A stretch of DNA of 36,614 nt from Candidatus Pullichristensenella avicola (GTDB taxonomy: Bacteria > Bacillota > Clostridia > Christensenellales > Aristaeellaceae): contig DVIA01000061.1 of NCBI GenBank assembly GCA_018711655.1, positions 1 through 36,614 on the forward strand, read 5' to 3'. Position numbers and translations under genes: made by a program. The notes beneath the pieces are model-generated. The model was not told the DNA's origin. It did not search any database and saw only the letters and a program-made list of their open reading frames with translations. Positions 1 through 7,944 of the stretch are shown here, one piece after another. How positions within the stretch are numbered: position 1 is the first letter of the stretch; the number at the start of each line of letters is the position of its first letter.

Positions 1-193
1 AGCGCGCATACGGGAAGATACCGCGTTTTGCCGCCGCCGCGCGACGGGCAGACGGGGGAGCAGCGCGCATACGGGAAGATACCGCGTTTTGCCGCCGCCG
101 CGCGACGGGCGGACGGGGGGCGCAGCGCGCATACGGGGAAACACCGCGCTTTTGCTGCCGCCGCGCGACGGGCGGGACGGGGGAGCAGCGCGC
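1..193. repeat. Tandem array of about 62-bp units resembling the 3' end of gdhA
   Basis: Three head-to-tail units begin at 1, 62 and 124 (61, 62 and 63 bp). Each starts AGCGCGCATACGGG and carries a GCCGCCGCCGCGCGACGGGC-like core. A fourth, diverged unit begins at 187 and runs into the end of the glutamate dehydrogenase gene: its first 40 or so bases align with the units apart from a 4-base indel. In the three outer units the base that makes the gdhA stop codon (TTA on this strand) is changed to ATA, so they carry no stop at that point. The array may extend beyond the window edge. No T-rich terminator is seen in it. Confidence 0.8.
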
Positions 194-1450
194 TTACGGG
201 AAGATGCCGCGCAGCTTTTTGGCCGCCACCACGCGCTTGAGGGCGGACATGTAGGCGCCCATGCGCAAAGAGGCGTTCTTTTCGTGGGCCAGCGCCCAGA
301 CTTCTTCAAAGGCGCGGGCCATGGTGCGTTCAAGCATGTCGTTGACGTAATCCTCCTCCCAGCGGAAGGATTGCAGGTTCTGCACCCATTCAAAGTAGCT
401 GACCACCACGCCGCCGGCGTTGGCGAGGATATCCGGCACGACGGTGACGCCGCGCTCGTCGAGGATATCGTCCGCCGCCGGGGTGATGGGGCCGTTCGCG
501 CCCTCGACGATGAACCGCGCCCGCACGCGGTCGGCGTTGGATTTGGAAATGGTGTTTTCCAGCGCCGCCGGCACCAGGATGTCCACGTCGCAGGCGAGCA
601 GGTCCTCGTTGCTGATGCGCGCAAAGTCGCCGTCGGGCAATTCTGCCAGGGTGCGGCGGGCGGCGAAGTGGCGGCGAAGCTGGTCCATGGGCAGGCCGGT
701 TTCGCTGTAGATGCCGCCGCTGACGTCGGAAACGGCCACAATTTTCGCGCCTTCCCGGTGCATCAGCGCCGCCGCTACGCTGCCGACGTTGCCCATGCCC
801 TGCACGGCCACGCGCGCGCCCTCCAGCGTGCGCCCCAGTTTCTGCATCAAAAGCCGCGCGCAAATGGTCACGCCGCGGCCGGTGGCCTCGCCGCGGCCCA
901 GCGAACCGCCCACCTCGATGGGCTTGCCCGTGACCACGCCCGGCACGGCGTAGCCCTTCTGCATGGAATAGGTATCCATAATCCAGCCCATGATCTCCGG
1001 CGTGGTGTTGACGTCCGGGGCGGGAATGTCGCGCTCCGGGCCGATGATGGGCATGATCATGGCGATGAAGCGGCGCGTCAACCGCTCCAGTTCGCCCTTG
1101 CTCAGTTCGCGGGGGTCCACCTGGATGCCGCCCTTGGCGCCGCCGTAGGGTATGTTCACCACGGCGCATTTCATCGTCATCCACGCCGCCAGCGCCTTGA
1201 CCTCGTCCTCGTCCACGTCCTGATGATAGCGGATGCCGCCCTTGCACGGCCCGCGCGACGACGAGTGCTGCACGCGGTAGCCCTCGAACACGCGCACCTC
1301 GCCGTTGTCCATGCGGATGGGCAGGGAAACCTTCAGCGTGCGCTCCGGGTATTTGAGGATGACGTAGTCGTTTTGCGTGAGTCCCAACAGGGTCGCGGCT
1401 TTGTCCAGCACCGCCTTGTAGTTTTCATAGGGGTTGTGTTTCCTGGGCAT
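194..1450 (-). CDS. gdhA: Glutamate dehydrogenase (Glu/Leu/Phe/Val dehydrogenase family)
   Basis: Interconverts glutamate and 2-oxoglutarate plus ammonia with NAD(P) in the cytoplasm, linking amino acid fermentation and nitrogen assimilation. The protein is 418 residues, the usual length of the small hexameric enzymes. The N-terminal dimerisation domain carries the substrate motif GPCKGGIRYH (67-76), the catalytic lysine in PYGGAKGG (Lys106) and the conserved Asp in PAPDVNT (Asp146). The Rossmann domain has GRGEATGRG (185-193) and the nucleotide motif GMGNVG (218-223). The start is the ATG at 1450 because AAGGAGG lies 8 bases upstream; the frame is open 14 codons further but without a ribosome site. 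Coenzyme preference cannot be told. The gene is divergent from an AspT/YidE-type transporter. Its last codons resemble the tandem array beyond the stop. Confidence 0.93.
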   Translation of the reverse strand: MPRKHNPYENYKAVLDKAATLLGLTQNDYVILKYPERTLKVSLPIRMDNGEVRVFEGYRVQHSSSRGPCKGGIRYHQDVDEDEVKALAAWMTMKCAVVNIPYGGAKGGIQVDPRELSKGELERLTRRFIAMIMPIIGPERDIPAPDVNTTPEIMGWIMDTYSMQKGYAVPGVVTGKPIEVGGSLGRGEATGRGVTICARLLMQKLGRTLEGARVAVQGMGNVGSVAAALMHREGAKIVAVSDVSGGIYSETGLPMDQLRRHFAARRTLAELPDGDFARISNEDLLACDVDILVPAALENTISKSNADRVRARFIVEGANGPITPAADDILDERGVTVVPDILANAGGVVVSYFEWVQNLQSFRWEEDYVNDMLERTMARAFEEVWALAHEKNASLRMGAYMSALKRVVAAKKLRGIFP

Positions 1451-1533
1451 AAAGCATCCTCCTTGTTCGGGTAGCGACGATGGTTTTTGCACCGATTGCC
1501 AGATTTGTTAAGGAATGCCTGTGGAACGCTTGC

Positions 1534-1562
1534 AGTATAGCATATTCGCCGCCGCTTTGCAA
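1534..1562 (-). promoter_or_regulatory. Promoter of gdhA
   Basis: On the minus strand TTGCAA (1557-1562) is followed after exactly 17 bases by TATACT (1534-1539), a good sigma-A match. It lies about 85 bases upstream of the chosen gdhA start. Confidence 0.7.
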
Positions 1563-1644
1563 TAGTTTTTGAAAGAAAAAATTCATTTTTAAAAGTTGCG
1601 TGAATTATTTGCGCCGTTCGCGGCGATTTTCTTGAACAAACCCC

Positions 1645-1673
1645 TTGCGGAGCGCGCCGGGTTTGACTATAAT
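1645..1673 (+). promoter_or_regulatory. Promoter of the AspT/YidE-type transporter
   Basis: TTGCGG (1645-1650), a 17-base spacer and a perfect TATAAT (1668-1673) precede the transporter start by about 37 bases. The -35 matches only its TTG half. This promoter and that of gdhA are divergent and separated by about 80 bases. Confidence 0.65.
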
Positions 1674-1709
1674 AGGTGCGAAACGATCAACAACAGGGGG
1701 ATATTTGTT

Positions 1710-2864
1710 ATGGAAGCATGGATATCGGGAATGAATTCGCTGCTGGCGTTGTTCCTCATCGCCGCCCTGGGCTATCTCATCGGCGCGATCAAGGTCAAGG
1801 GCATCGAGTTGGGAACGGCGGGCGTTTTGCTGGTGGCGCTGGTGTTCGGCCACTTTGGTTGCGAAATGCCTTCGCTGATCCGCAACGTCGGCCTGGCGCT
1901 GTTTGTGACCTCGGTGGGCTTTATCGCCGGGCCGAAGTTTTTCCGCAATTTTAAGCAGAACGCGAAAAGCTATATCTTATTGGGCTTTATCATCATCCTT
2001 ACCGGCGCTTTGTCCTGCGCGCTGCTCATTGCCGTTTCCGGCGTGCGTCCGGAACTGATGGTGGGCCTGATGACCGGCGCCCTGACCAGCACGCCCGGCC
2101 TGGCGGCGGCGCAGGGCGCGGCGGGCGATTTGAGCGCGCAGGCGGCCATCGGTTACGCCATCGCCTACCCCTTCGGCGTGGTGGGCGTGGTGCTGTTTGT
2201 GCAGCTGATGCCCAAACTTTTGAAGGCCGACATGAAAAAGGAAGTGGAGAACCTCGAAGCGGCGGCGGGCGTGAACGTGCGCGCCTATGAGGGCAAGACC
2301 TTCAAACTGGACGCGGCGGGCTTTTTCTCCTTTTCCGTGGTCATCGTATTGGGCTACCTTCTGGGCAGCATCGAAATTCCTCTTGGCGGCGGCGAGAACC
2401 CGCCGGTGTTCGCCCTGGGCACCACGGGCGGGCCGCTGCTGGTGGGGCTGCTCTTTGGCCATCTCGGCCACGTCGGGCCGATCGACCTGACGCTGAAAAA
2501 ATCGGCGCTGGAGACGTTCCGCGAACTGGGCCTGATGCTCTTCCTCATCGGCGCGGGCACCGAAGGCGGCGCGGGCTTTGTGGAGACGCTCCGGCAGGAA
2601 GGCGCGATGCTCTTTGTCTACGGCGCGATCATGACGCTGCTGCCGATGATCGTCGGCTACTTCGTGGCGGCGAAGATGTTGAAGCTGGCGCTTTTGAACA
2701 ACCTCGGTTCCATTACCGGCGGCATGACCTCCACCCCGGCCCTGGGCACGCTGATCGCCGTGGCCGGCACGGACGATGTGGCCAGCGCCTATGCGGCCAC
2801 CTACCCCATTGCGCTGGTGTCGGTGGTGCTGGCTTCGCAGTTCCTTACGGTGCTGTTCCGCTGA
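1710..2864 (+). CDS. AspT/YidE/YbjL-family membrane transporter
   Basis: An integral membrane protein of 384 residues made of two homologous halves, as in the aspartate:alanine exchanger family. Each half has a TSTP signature: GALTSTPGLAAAQ with AIGYAIAYPFGVVGVV in the first, and GGMTSTPALGTL with ASAYAATYPIALVSVV in the second. Hydrophobic helices fill most of the chain apart from a central loop (about 160-190) rich in Lys and Glu. The regulatory TrkA-C (RCK) domains found between the halves of longer members are missing. The ATG at 1710 is chosen because an AGGGGG sequence precedes it and the protein starts straight into the first helix; the frame is open 38 codons upstream across the promoter. 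The substrate is unknown. Divergence from glutamate dehydrogenase suggests an amino acid or dicarboxylate, which is inference. Confidence 0.85.
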   Translation: MEAWISGMNSLLALFLIAALGYLIGAIKVKGIELGTAGVLLVALVFGHFGCEMPSLIRNVGLALFVTSVGFIAGPKFFRNFKQNAKSYILLGFIIILTGALSCALLIAVSGVRPELMVGLMTGALTSTPGLAAAQGAAGDLSAQAAIGYAIAYPFGVVGVVLFVQLMPKLLKADMKKEVENLEAAAGVNVRAYEGKTFKLDAAGFFSFSVVIVLGYLLGSIEIPLGGGENPPVFALGTTGGPLLVGLLFGHLGHVGPIDLTLKKSALETFRELGLMLFLIGAGTEGGAGFVETLRQEGAMLFVYGAIMTLLPMIVGYFVAAKMLKLALLNNLGSITGGMTSTPALGTLIAVAGTDDVASAYAATYPIALVSVVLASQFLTVLFR

Positions 2865-2879
2865 CAGGCGTTCGACGCG

Positions 2880-2911
2880 ACGCGTCCCGGCTTTTTCCGG
2901 GGCGCGTTTTT
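2880..2911 (+). terminator. Rho-independent terminator after the AspT/YidE-type gene
   Basis: An 11-bp stem (2880-2890 with 2897-2907, one G-U pair), a 6-base loop and a T run from 2907 to 2911, 15 bases after the stop codon. Confidence 0.85.
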
Positions 2912-2932
2912 GCCGGCGTGCGGAATTTCTCC

Positions 2933-2961
2933 TTGCAATTTGCGTGCAAAACCGTTAAAAT
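2933..2961 (+). promoter_or_regulatory. Promoter of the sugar-sensing operon
   Basis: TTGCAA (2933-2938), 17-base spacer, TAAAAT (2956-2961), about 40 bases upstream of the binding-protein start. The ribosome site GGAGGG lies at 2990-2995. Confidence 0.7.
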
Positions 2962-3000
2962 ATATTTACAAGGAATTTTTTTCACTTCGGAGGGATTCCC

Positions 3001-3996
3001 ATGCGCCAACGTTCGACGGCAAAGCGCGCGCTTGCGGCCGCCATGGCGCTGGCCCTGCTCGCGTTCCCGGCGCTGTACGGTTGTGCGCCGCGGCAGGAGG
3101 CCGCCCCGGAGGACGCCGTGCTGCTGGGGTTTTCACAGCTCGGCTGGGAAAGCGCCTGGCGCATCGGCAATTCCCTGGACATCCAGGAGGCCGCGGAGCG
3201 CGCCGGCGTGCAGCTGATGTTTGAAAACGCCCAACAGAAGCAGGAAAACCAGATCAGCGCCATTCGTTCCTTCATCGCCTATCAGGTGGATGTGATCGCC
3301 TTTGCCCCCATCGTGGAATACGGCTGGGATACGGTTTTGCAGGAGGCAAAGGACGCGGGCATCCCCGTTCTGCTCACCGACCGCTTTATCGTTACGGACG
3401 ATCCCTCGCTCTATGTGGGCTATGTGGGCGCGGACTTTCTTGAAGAGGGGCGCAAGGCCGGCGATTATCTGATCGAAAAGGCCGACCGCGAGGGGCTGAC
3501 CGATCTGAAGATCGTCGAACTGTCCGGCACGCTCTCCTCCTCGCCCATGCAGCAGCGCGGCGAGGGCTTTCGCGCCGCCATCGCCGGCGACGCGCGCTTT
3601 GAGATCGTCGAAACCATGTCTGGCGATTTTCTGCGCTCCAAGGGCAAGGAATGCATGCAGATCCTGCTCGAGCGCCACGAGGAGATCGACGTGCTCTATT
3701 CCCACAACGACGCCATGACCCTCGGCGCCATCGAGGCCATCGAGGAGGCGGGGCTGGAGCCGGGGAAGGACATTATCATCATCACCGTGGACGGCGAACA
3801 GGCGGCTATCGACCTTCTGCAGGCGGGCAAGATCAACTGCGTGGTGGAATGCACGCCCATGCTGGGCGACATCATTATGGACCTGGCAAAGAAACTGGCC
3901 GCGGGCGAGGAGATCCCCCGCGTCACCAACCCCGAGGAGCGCGCCTTTACCGAATTTGACGAGGACCTGATGGACATTGCGCCGCGGGGGTATTGA
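3001..3996 (+). CDS. Sugar-binding lipoprotein, YtfQ/RbsB-like (CUT2 type)
   Basis: A 331-residue substrate-binding protein. The N-terminus is a lipoprotein signal: basic head, hydrophobic core (10-24) and lipobox ending at Cys28, so it should be anchored to the outer face of the membrane. The mature part has the two-lobed periplasmic-binding fold of COG1879. It has the YtfQ-type stretches FSQLGWESAWR, ENAQQKQENQISAIRSFIA and VEYGWDTVLQEAKDAGIPVLLTDR; YtfQ itself binds galactofuranose. No permease or ATPase gene is next to it; instead a histidine kinase and a response regulator follow after 3 bases and an overlap. It is therefore more likely the sensing part of a three-component system than a transporter subunit. 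The ligand is not known; an aldose in furanose form is a reasonable guess. Confidence 0.85.
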   Translation: MRQRSTAKRALAAAMALALLAFPALYGCAPRQEAAPEDAVLLGFSQLGWESAWRIGNSLDIQEAAERAGVQLMFENAQQKQENQISAIRSFIAYQVDVIAFAPIVEYGWDTVLQEAKDAGIPVLLTDRFIVTDDPSLYVGYVGADFLEEGRKAGDYLIEKADREGLTDLKIVELSGTLSSSPMQQRGEGFRAAIAGDARFEIVETMSGDFLRSKGKECMQILLERHEEIDVLYSHNDAMTLGAIEAIEEAGLEPGKDIIIITVDGEQAAIDLLQAGKINCVVECTPMLGDIIMDLAKKLAAGEEIPRVTNPEERAFTEFDEDLMDIAPRGY

Positions 3997-3999
3997 GGT

Positions 4000-5442
4000 A
4001 TGCAGCGTTTGTTTCGCCGCCTGGGCGCGGTGGAGAGCATTGGCCGCCGTTTGCGCCTTTCCTTTCGCGTTATTGTGCTGATCCTGGTCGTGCCGGCGAT
4101 TGTTTCCATCGCCAGCCTGCTTTCCAACAACATGCGCTACAACGCCATCATCGCCCATATGGGCCGCGTGGGCGACCTGAAGCCCAAGGTGGCCGTGGAT
4201 ATTCCCGAAGAAGCCTGGAGCGCGGTGGCCGGCTATGAGGATTTCAGCGACGTGCAGCTTTTTGAAATGATCCACGAAGTCAACGTGGAACTGGACGTGC
4301 TCATGGGCTCCATGGTCACCCCCAACCAGATCGAACTGACCGCGGCGCGGCGCGCCATGGATACGCTGCGCGACAAGGTGGTGGAACTGGGGCAGCAGAT
4401 CGACCGCGGCGCGCCCGTGGTGGAAAACGAGGCCAAACTCGAGGAAATCCGCGATGTGGCGGCGCTGGTGGCGGAGATGCTGGAAAACTACATCGCCGTG
4501 GAGATCGACGCCGCCATTGAAGAAAGCGCCGCCCTCAACCGCATGATGGTGCTGTCGCTGCTGCTGGAATTCGCGCTGCTTTTGCTGGCGCTGGGAATGT
4601 CCGTCTATGCGCAGCGGGGGCTTGTGCGCGCCATTCAGGCGCCGCTGGCGCGGCTGGAGCACTTTGCCGGCATGCTCGCCGCCGGCGATCTGCGCGCCCG
4701 GGCCCCGCAGGCCGGCGTGGAGGAATTGGTCAACCTCACCCAAAGCTTCAACGTCATGGCCGACAAGCTCGAGGCCCTGATGGAACAGAACCGCCGCGAA
4801 CAGGAGAACCTGAAAAAGAGCGAACTGCGCACGCTGCAGGCGCAGATCGCCCCGCATTTTCTCTACAATACGCTCGACGCCATCGTCTGGCTGGCGGAAT
4901 CGGGCAGCACGGACGAGGTTGTGCACATCACGCGCGCCCTGTCCGACTTTTTCCGCATCTCCCTTTCGCAGGGGCGCGACTGGATCGAAGTTTCCGAGGA
5001 ACTCAAGCACCTGCGCGGCTATCTCACCATCCAGAAGGTGCGCTATCGCGACATCCTCGATTACGAGATCGACGTGCCGCCCGAGGCGCAGGAGGGGCGG
5101 ATGCTCAAGCTGCTTCTGCAACCCCTGGTGGAAAACGCCATTTATCACGGCATCAAGTTTCGCCGCCGCGGCGGCAAGGTGCGCGTGGTGGGGCGGCGCG
5201 AAGGCGGGTATCTGCACTTTGCGGTGATCGACAACGGCCCGGGCATGACCGAAGAACGGCTGCTGGAGGTGCTTGCGGGGCTTGGCGACGACGAGGCGAC
5301 CGCCGGCTACGGCCTTTCCAACGTGGACCGGCGCATTCGCCTTTACTACGGGATCCGGCGCGGGCTGCGCATCCACAGCGACGGCGAGGGTACGCGCGTG
5401 GAATTCACGCTGCCGGTAAGGGGGCAGGCAAGCGATGTATAA
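4000..5442 (+). CDS. YesM/LytS-family sensor histidine kinase
   Basis: A 480-residue membrane kinase. A first transmembrane helix (about 22-42), an extracytoplasmic domain of about 140 residues, and a second helix (about 182-203) are followed by a HAMP linker (205-260). Next come the His_kinase box with the phosphorylated His in QIAPHFLYNTLD (His286) and an HATPase_c domain. That domain has its N box LVENAIYHG (376-384), G1 box DNGPGM (411-416) and G2 box GYGLSNV (436-442). The outer domain is small and helical-looking, with no recognisable ligand pocket, which fits a kinase that reads the neighbouring sugar-binding lipoprotein. It starts 3 bases after that gene and overlaps the response regulator by 8 bases, so the three are translated together. 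Family and partners are clear; the signal is inferred. Confidence 0.92.
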   Translation: MQRLFRRLGAVESIGRRLRLSFRVIVLILVVPAIVSIASLLSNNMRYNAIIAHMGRVGDLKPKVAVDIPEEAWSAVAGYEDFSDVQLFEMIHEVNVELDVLMGSMVTPNQIELTAARRAMDTLRDKVVELGQQIDRGAPVVENEAKLEEIRDVAALVAEMLENYIAVEIDAAIEESAALNRMMVLSLLLEFALLLLALGMSVYAQRGLVRAIQAPLARLEHFAGMLAAGDLRARAPQAGVEELVNLTQSFNVMADKLEALMEQNRREQENLKKSELRTLQAQIAPHFLYNTLDAIVWLAESGSTDEVVHITRALSDFFRISLSQGRDWIEVSEELKHLRGYLTIQKVRYRDILDYEIDVPPEAQEGRMLKLLLQPLVENAIYHGIKFRRRGGKVRVVGRREGGYLHFAVIDNGPGMTEERLLEVLAGLGDDEATAGYGLSNVDRRIRLYYGIRRGLRIHSDGEGTRVEFTLPVRGQASDV

Positions 5443-7042
5443 AGTGTTCCTGGTGGACGACGAGATCGTCATTCGCGAAAACATTCGCAACAGCTTTCCG
5501 TGGGAGGGCAACGGCGGCGGCGAGTTCTCCCTCGTCGGCGAGGCGCCGGACGGCGAGATCGCCCTGCAGATGATGCAGGACGTCAAGCCCGACATACTCA
5601 TTACCGACATTCGCATGCCTTTCATGGACGGCATGCAGCTTTGCGAGGCCGTTTCCCACACCATGCCCTGGGTGCAGATCGTCATTCTTTCCGGGTATGA
5701 CGATTTTGCCTACGCCCAGCAGGCCATTTCCCTGGGGGTGAAGGAATACCTGCTCAAGCCCGTCAGCGCCCAGGAACTTCTGGAGGTGCTTGAACGCATC
5801 GCCGGCCGCATCCGCGAGGAGCGGCGCCTGCAGGCGGATATCCTGCGCATCAAGCGCCAGTTCGCCTCCTCGTCCGCCTTTTTGCGCGAAAAGCTGCTGG
5901 GCGAGGTGCTTGCCGGCGTGCGGGGCGCGGAAAACGCAAAGAACCTGCTCGAGCGCGCCCGCGCGCTGAACCTTTCCCTGCTGGCCAACCGCTATCTGGT
6001 TATTCTCGCCTGTCCCGGAGGCGGCGAAGAGGGCCGCACGCTGGCCCAAAACGCGCTTTACCGCCTGGCGGACGGCTCTGGCGACGCCGTGCATGCCTGC
6101 GAAGTCTCCGGAGGCTTTGCGCTGATCGTTATGGGCGATACCGACGAGGACCTTGAAGAGCGCGCCTATGGCTTTGCGCAGGCGGCGCTGTACGAGGTGG
6201 AGCGCGCTACGGGCAAAAATGCGCGCATGTGCATCGGCGAGGCCGTTACCGATATCGCCGATCTGCCGCGTTCGCTGCGCGCCGCGCAAATGGTGCGCCG
6301 CGCCATGGACGTATCGCCCGATCCGGAAAAGCGCCGCATTGTGGGCGCGCGCGATATGGGCACGCTTTCCCCCGCCGAACCGGCCATCAATCTGGACGTT
6401 TCGCCCCTTTCCGAACGCCTGCAATACGCCAACCGCGGCGATGTGGAAAAGATCCTTGGCGAATACATCGCCTCCATGGGCTCGGCGGCCATTCATTCGG
6501 TGATGATGGTCAATTTTCTGTATGTGGAAATCCTCCGGGCCGCCAGCCGCATCGTTCGCGAAAGCGGCGGCGAGCCGCGCGAGGTGATCGACGGGCGCAT
6601 GTGGGAACAGAACCTCTTCGGCGACGCCCTCCAGCCCGAAGAGATCATTCCCCTGGCGCGCGAGGTGCTGGAAAAGGCCATCGCCTTCCGGGACGAACAG
6701 TCCTCCACGCGATACAACGCCGTCATCAACAAGGCCCGCGCCTACCTGGCCCGCGAATATCAGAACAGCGGCGTCACCTTGAACGACGTCTCCAGCCATG
6801 TGTGCATGTCCAACAGCCACTTCTGCACCATTTTTTCGCAGGAGATGGGCGTCACGTTTACCGAATACCTCACCAACCTGCGCATGAGCAAGGCCAAGGA
6901 GCTTTTGCGCACTACGCAGATGCGCTCCAGCGACGTGGCCTATGCCGTCGGCTACAACGACCCCCACTATTTCAGCTACCTGTTCAAAAAACACACCGGC
7001 GTCACCCCGCGGGATTACCGCAAGGAGGCGCAGGGAACATAA
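5435..7042 (+). CDS. YesN-type response regulator with AraC DNA-binding domain
   Basis: A 535-residue transcription regulator. The receiver domain (1-120) has the acidic pair Asp8/Asp9, the phosphoacceptor Asp58 in ILITDIRMP and the conserved Lys in EYLLKPV. A long middle region (about 130-420) of the kind usual in YesN proteins follows. The C-terminal hundred residues are an AraC-type double helix-turn-helix, with the family signature around YAVGYNDPHYFSYLFKKHTGVTP. It overlaps the kinase by 8 bases and is surely its partner. Targets are not in the operon. In related systems the regulator activates sugar transporter or glycoside hydrolase genes, so a search for its site should look upstream of CUT2 transporters elsewhere in the genome. 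Confidence 0.92.
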   Translation: MYKVFLVDDEIVIRENIRNSFPWEGNGGGEFSLVGEAPDGEIALQMMQDVKPDILITDIRMPFMDGMQLCEAVSHTMPWVQIVILSGYDDFAYAQQAISLGVKEYLLKPVSAQELLEVLERIAGRIREERRLQADILRIKRQFASSSAFLREKLLGEVLAGVRGAENAKNLLERARALNLSLLANRYLVILACPGGGEEGRTLAQNALYRLADGSGDAVHACEVSGGFALIVMGDTDEDLEERAYGFAQAALYEVERATGKNARMCIGEAVTDIADLPRSLRAAQMVRRAMDVSPDPEKRRIVGARDMGTLSPAEPAINLDVSPLSERLQYANRGDVEKILGEYIASMGSAAIHSVMMVNFLYVEILRAASRIVRESGGEPREVIDGRMWEQNLFGDALQPEEIIPLAREVLEKAIAFRDEQSSTRYNAVINKARAYLAREYQNSGVTLNDVSSHVCMSNSHFCTIFSQEMGVTFTEYLTNLRMSKAKELLRTTQMRSSDVAYAVGYNDPHYFSYLFKKHTGVTPRDYRKEAQGT

Positions 7043-7078
7043 ACGGCCCGCCTTCGGGCGCGGATCCTTTCCGCACAG

Positions 7079-7124
7079 GCGAACGCCGCCTTCACGAATC
7101 AGCGTGGGGCGGCGTTCGCCGTTT
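7079..7124 (+). terminator. Terminator of the sugar-sensing operon
   Basis: A perfect 12-bp stem GCGAACGCCGCC (7079-7090) pairs with 7108-7119, with a further CACG/CGTG pairing inside the loop. Only four T follow (7121-7124), so the release signal is modest. Confidence 0.7.
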
Positions 7125-7157
7125 TCAGGCGCCCCGCGCGGCGCGCAGAAAATTTTT

Positions 7158-7225
7158 ATGGAAAGCATGCTTGACATTTTGGCGCGTCCATGCTATACTG
7201 CATTCATGGAAAGCAAACTTTCCAT
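7158..7225 (+). promoter_or_regulatory. Promoter with two palindromic operators upstream of the XRE gene
   Basis: TTGACA (7171-7176), 17-base spacer and TATACT (7194-7199) form a near-consensus promoter. A perfect palindrome with 8-base arms ATGGAAAG/CTTTCCAT around CAAA sits just downstream (7206-7225). An imperfect copy (ATGGAAAG, CATG, CTTGACAT; 6 of 8 in the second arm) lies at 7158-7177 and contains the -35 box. The two are 48 bp apart. The arrangement points to tight autorepression by the XRE protein encoded next, as inference. Confidence 0.7.
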
Positions 7226-7243
7226 ACGAAAGGAGGTGGCGGC

Positions 7244-7453
7244 GTGAAAAACCGGTTGGAGGCGCTGCGCAGGGAGCGGGGCGTTCGTCAGGAGGAACTG
7301 GCAAAGGCCCTGTCCGTGTCACGGCAGACCATCGGCTCGCTGGAAAACGGGCGTTACAACCCGTCCATCCTGTTGGCCTTCCGCATCGCCCGTTTTTTCC
7401 AGTTGCCCATCGAAGAAATTTTTCTCTACGACGAAAAGGAGGACACGGTATGA
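7244..7453 (+). CDS. Small XRE-family regulator (single helix-turn-helix)
   Basis: A 69-residue protein that is almost only an HTH_3 domain: RLEALRRERGVRQEELAKAL followed by the recognition part SVSRQTIGSLENGRYNPSI, and a C-terminal PIEEIFLYDEKED tail typical of YozG/PadR-like small XRE regulators. It starts with GTG at 7244, with AAAGGAGGT ending 6 bases before; an ATG further upstream would overlap the operator and lacks a ribosome site. It overlaps the following membrane-protein gene by 4 bases (ATGA). In many Firmicutes such pairs are autoregulated, with the membrane protein as partner or antagonist of the regulator; here that role is inference. Confidence 0.85.
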   Translation: MKNRLEALRRERGVRQEELAKALSVSRQTIGSLENGRYNPSILLAFRIARFFQLPIEEIFLYDEKEDTV

Positions 7454-7908
7454 AAGCGAAACTTTTTGGCTGGGGCATAGCGGCGGTGGGCGTCGCATTG
7501 GCCGCCGCAGGGCTGTGGCTGGCAAAGACCTTCCCGGAGGCGGCGGGGCCGATGGCGGCGCTTCCCTATGTGCTCATCGGCCTGGGCTGCGGCGCGTTTG
7601 GCCACGGCGTGGGCGCGCTGGCCAACGCGGCCGCTTTCCGCAAGCACCCGGACCTCGCCCGCGAAAAGGCCATCGAAGAAAAGGACGAGCGCAACGTGGC
7701 CATTTTCAATCGCGCCAAGGCCAAAGCGCTGGACAGGATGTTTTACGTCTTTGGCGCGCTGATGGTCTCGCTGGCGCTGATGGGCGTGGACATCGGCGTC
7801 GTGCTTCTGCTGGTGGCCGCCTACCTGTTCGTGGCCGGGTGCATGGTGTACTATATGTGCAAGTATCAGAAGGAGATGCGAGCCTTTCAAACGGCGTTTT
7901 CCCGATAA
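7450..7908 (+). CDS. Small four-helix membrane protein coupled to the XRE regulator
   Basis: A 152-residue protein with about four transmembrane helices (roughly 7-25, 35-58, 97-112 and 114-136). A charged cytoplasmic stretch with EKAIEEKDERNVAIFNRAKAKA lies between the second and third. The ATG overlaps the stop of the XRE gene (ATGA), so the two are translationally coupled. I do not recognise the family with confidence. The helical hairpin plus a conserved-looking EEKDERN segment recalls uncharacterised Firmicute proteins found beside small XRE regulators. A role in sensing membrane state or controlling the regulator is possible but unproven. Confidence 0.75.
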   Translation: MKAKLFGWGIAAVGVALAAAGLWLAKTFPEAAGPMAALPYVLIGLGCGAFGHGVGALANAAAFRKHPDLAREKAIEEKDERNVAIFNRAKAKALDRMFYVFGALMVSLALMGVDIGVVLLLVAAYLFVAGCMVYYMCKYQKEMRAFQTAFSR

Positions 7909-7944
7909 AAAACATCCCGCGGCGCATGCCACAGGATGTTTTTT
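7907..7944. terminator. Bidirectional terminator between convergent genes
   Basis: AAAAAACATCC (7907-7917) and GGATGTTTTTT (7934-7944) are perfectly complementary around a 16-base loop. The T runs serve the membrane-protein gene on the plus strand and the XRE gene on the minus strand, whose stop codon overlaps the stem. Confidence 0.85.

Noticed and set aside
1-193. Possible CRISPR array at the left end
   Set aside because: Units abut without spacers and are 61-63 bp long; they resemble the gdhA end instead.
3133-5685. An 850-codon open frame on the minus strand, opposite the binding protein and kinase genes
   Set aside because: It is an antisense shadow: rich in His, Arg, Ala and Gln, without family motifs or ribosome site, while the plus strand encodes recognisable proteins with all key residues.
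5405-7177. A 590-codon minus-strand frame opposite the response regulator
   Set aside because: A shadow of the YesN gene; composition and lack of motifs as for the other antisense frames.
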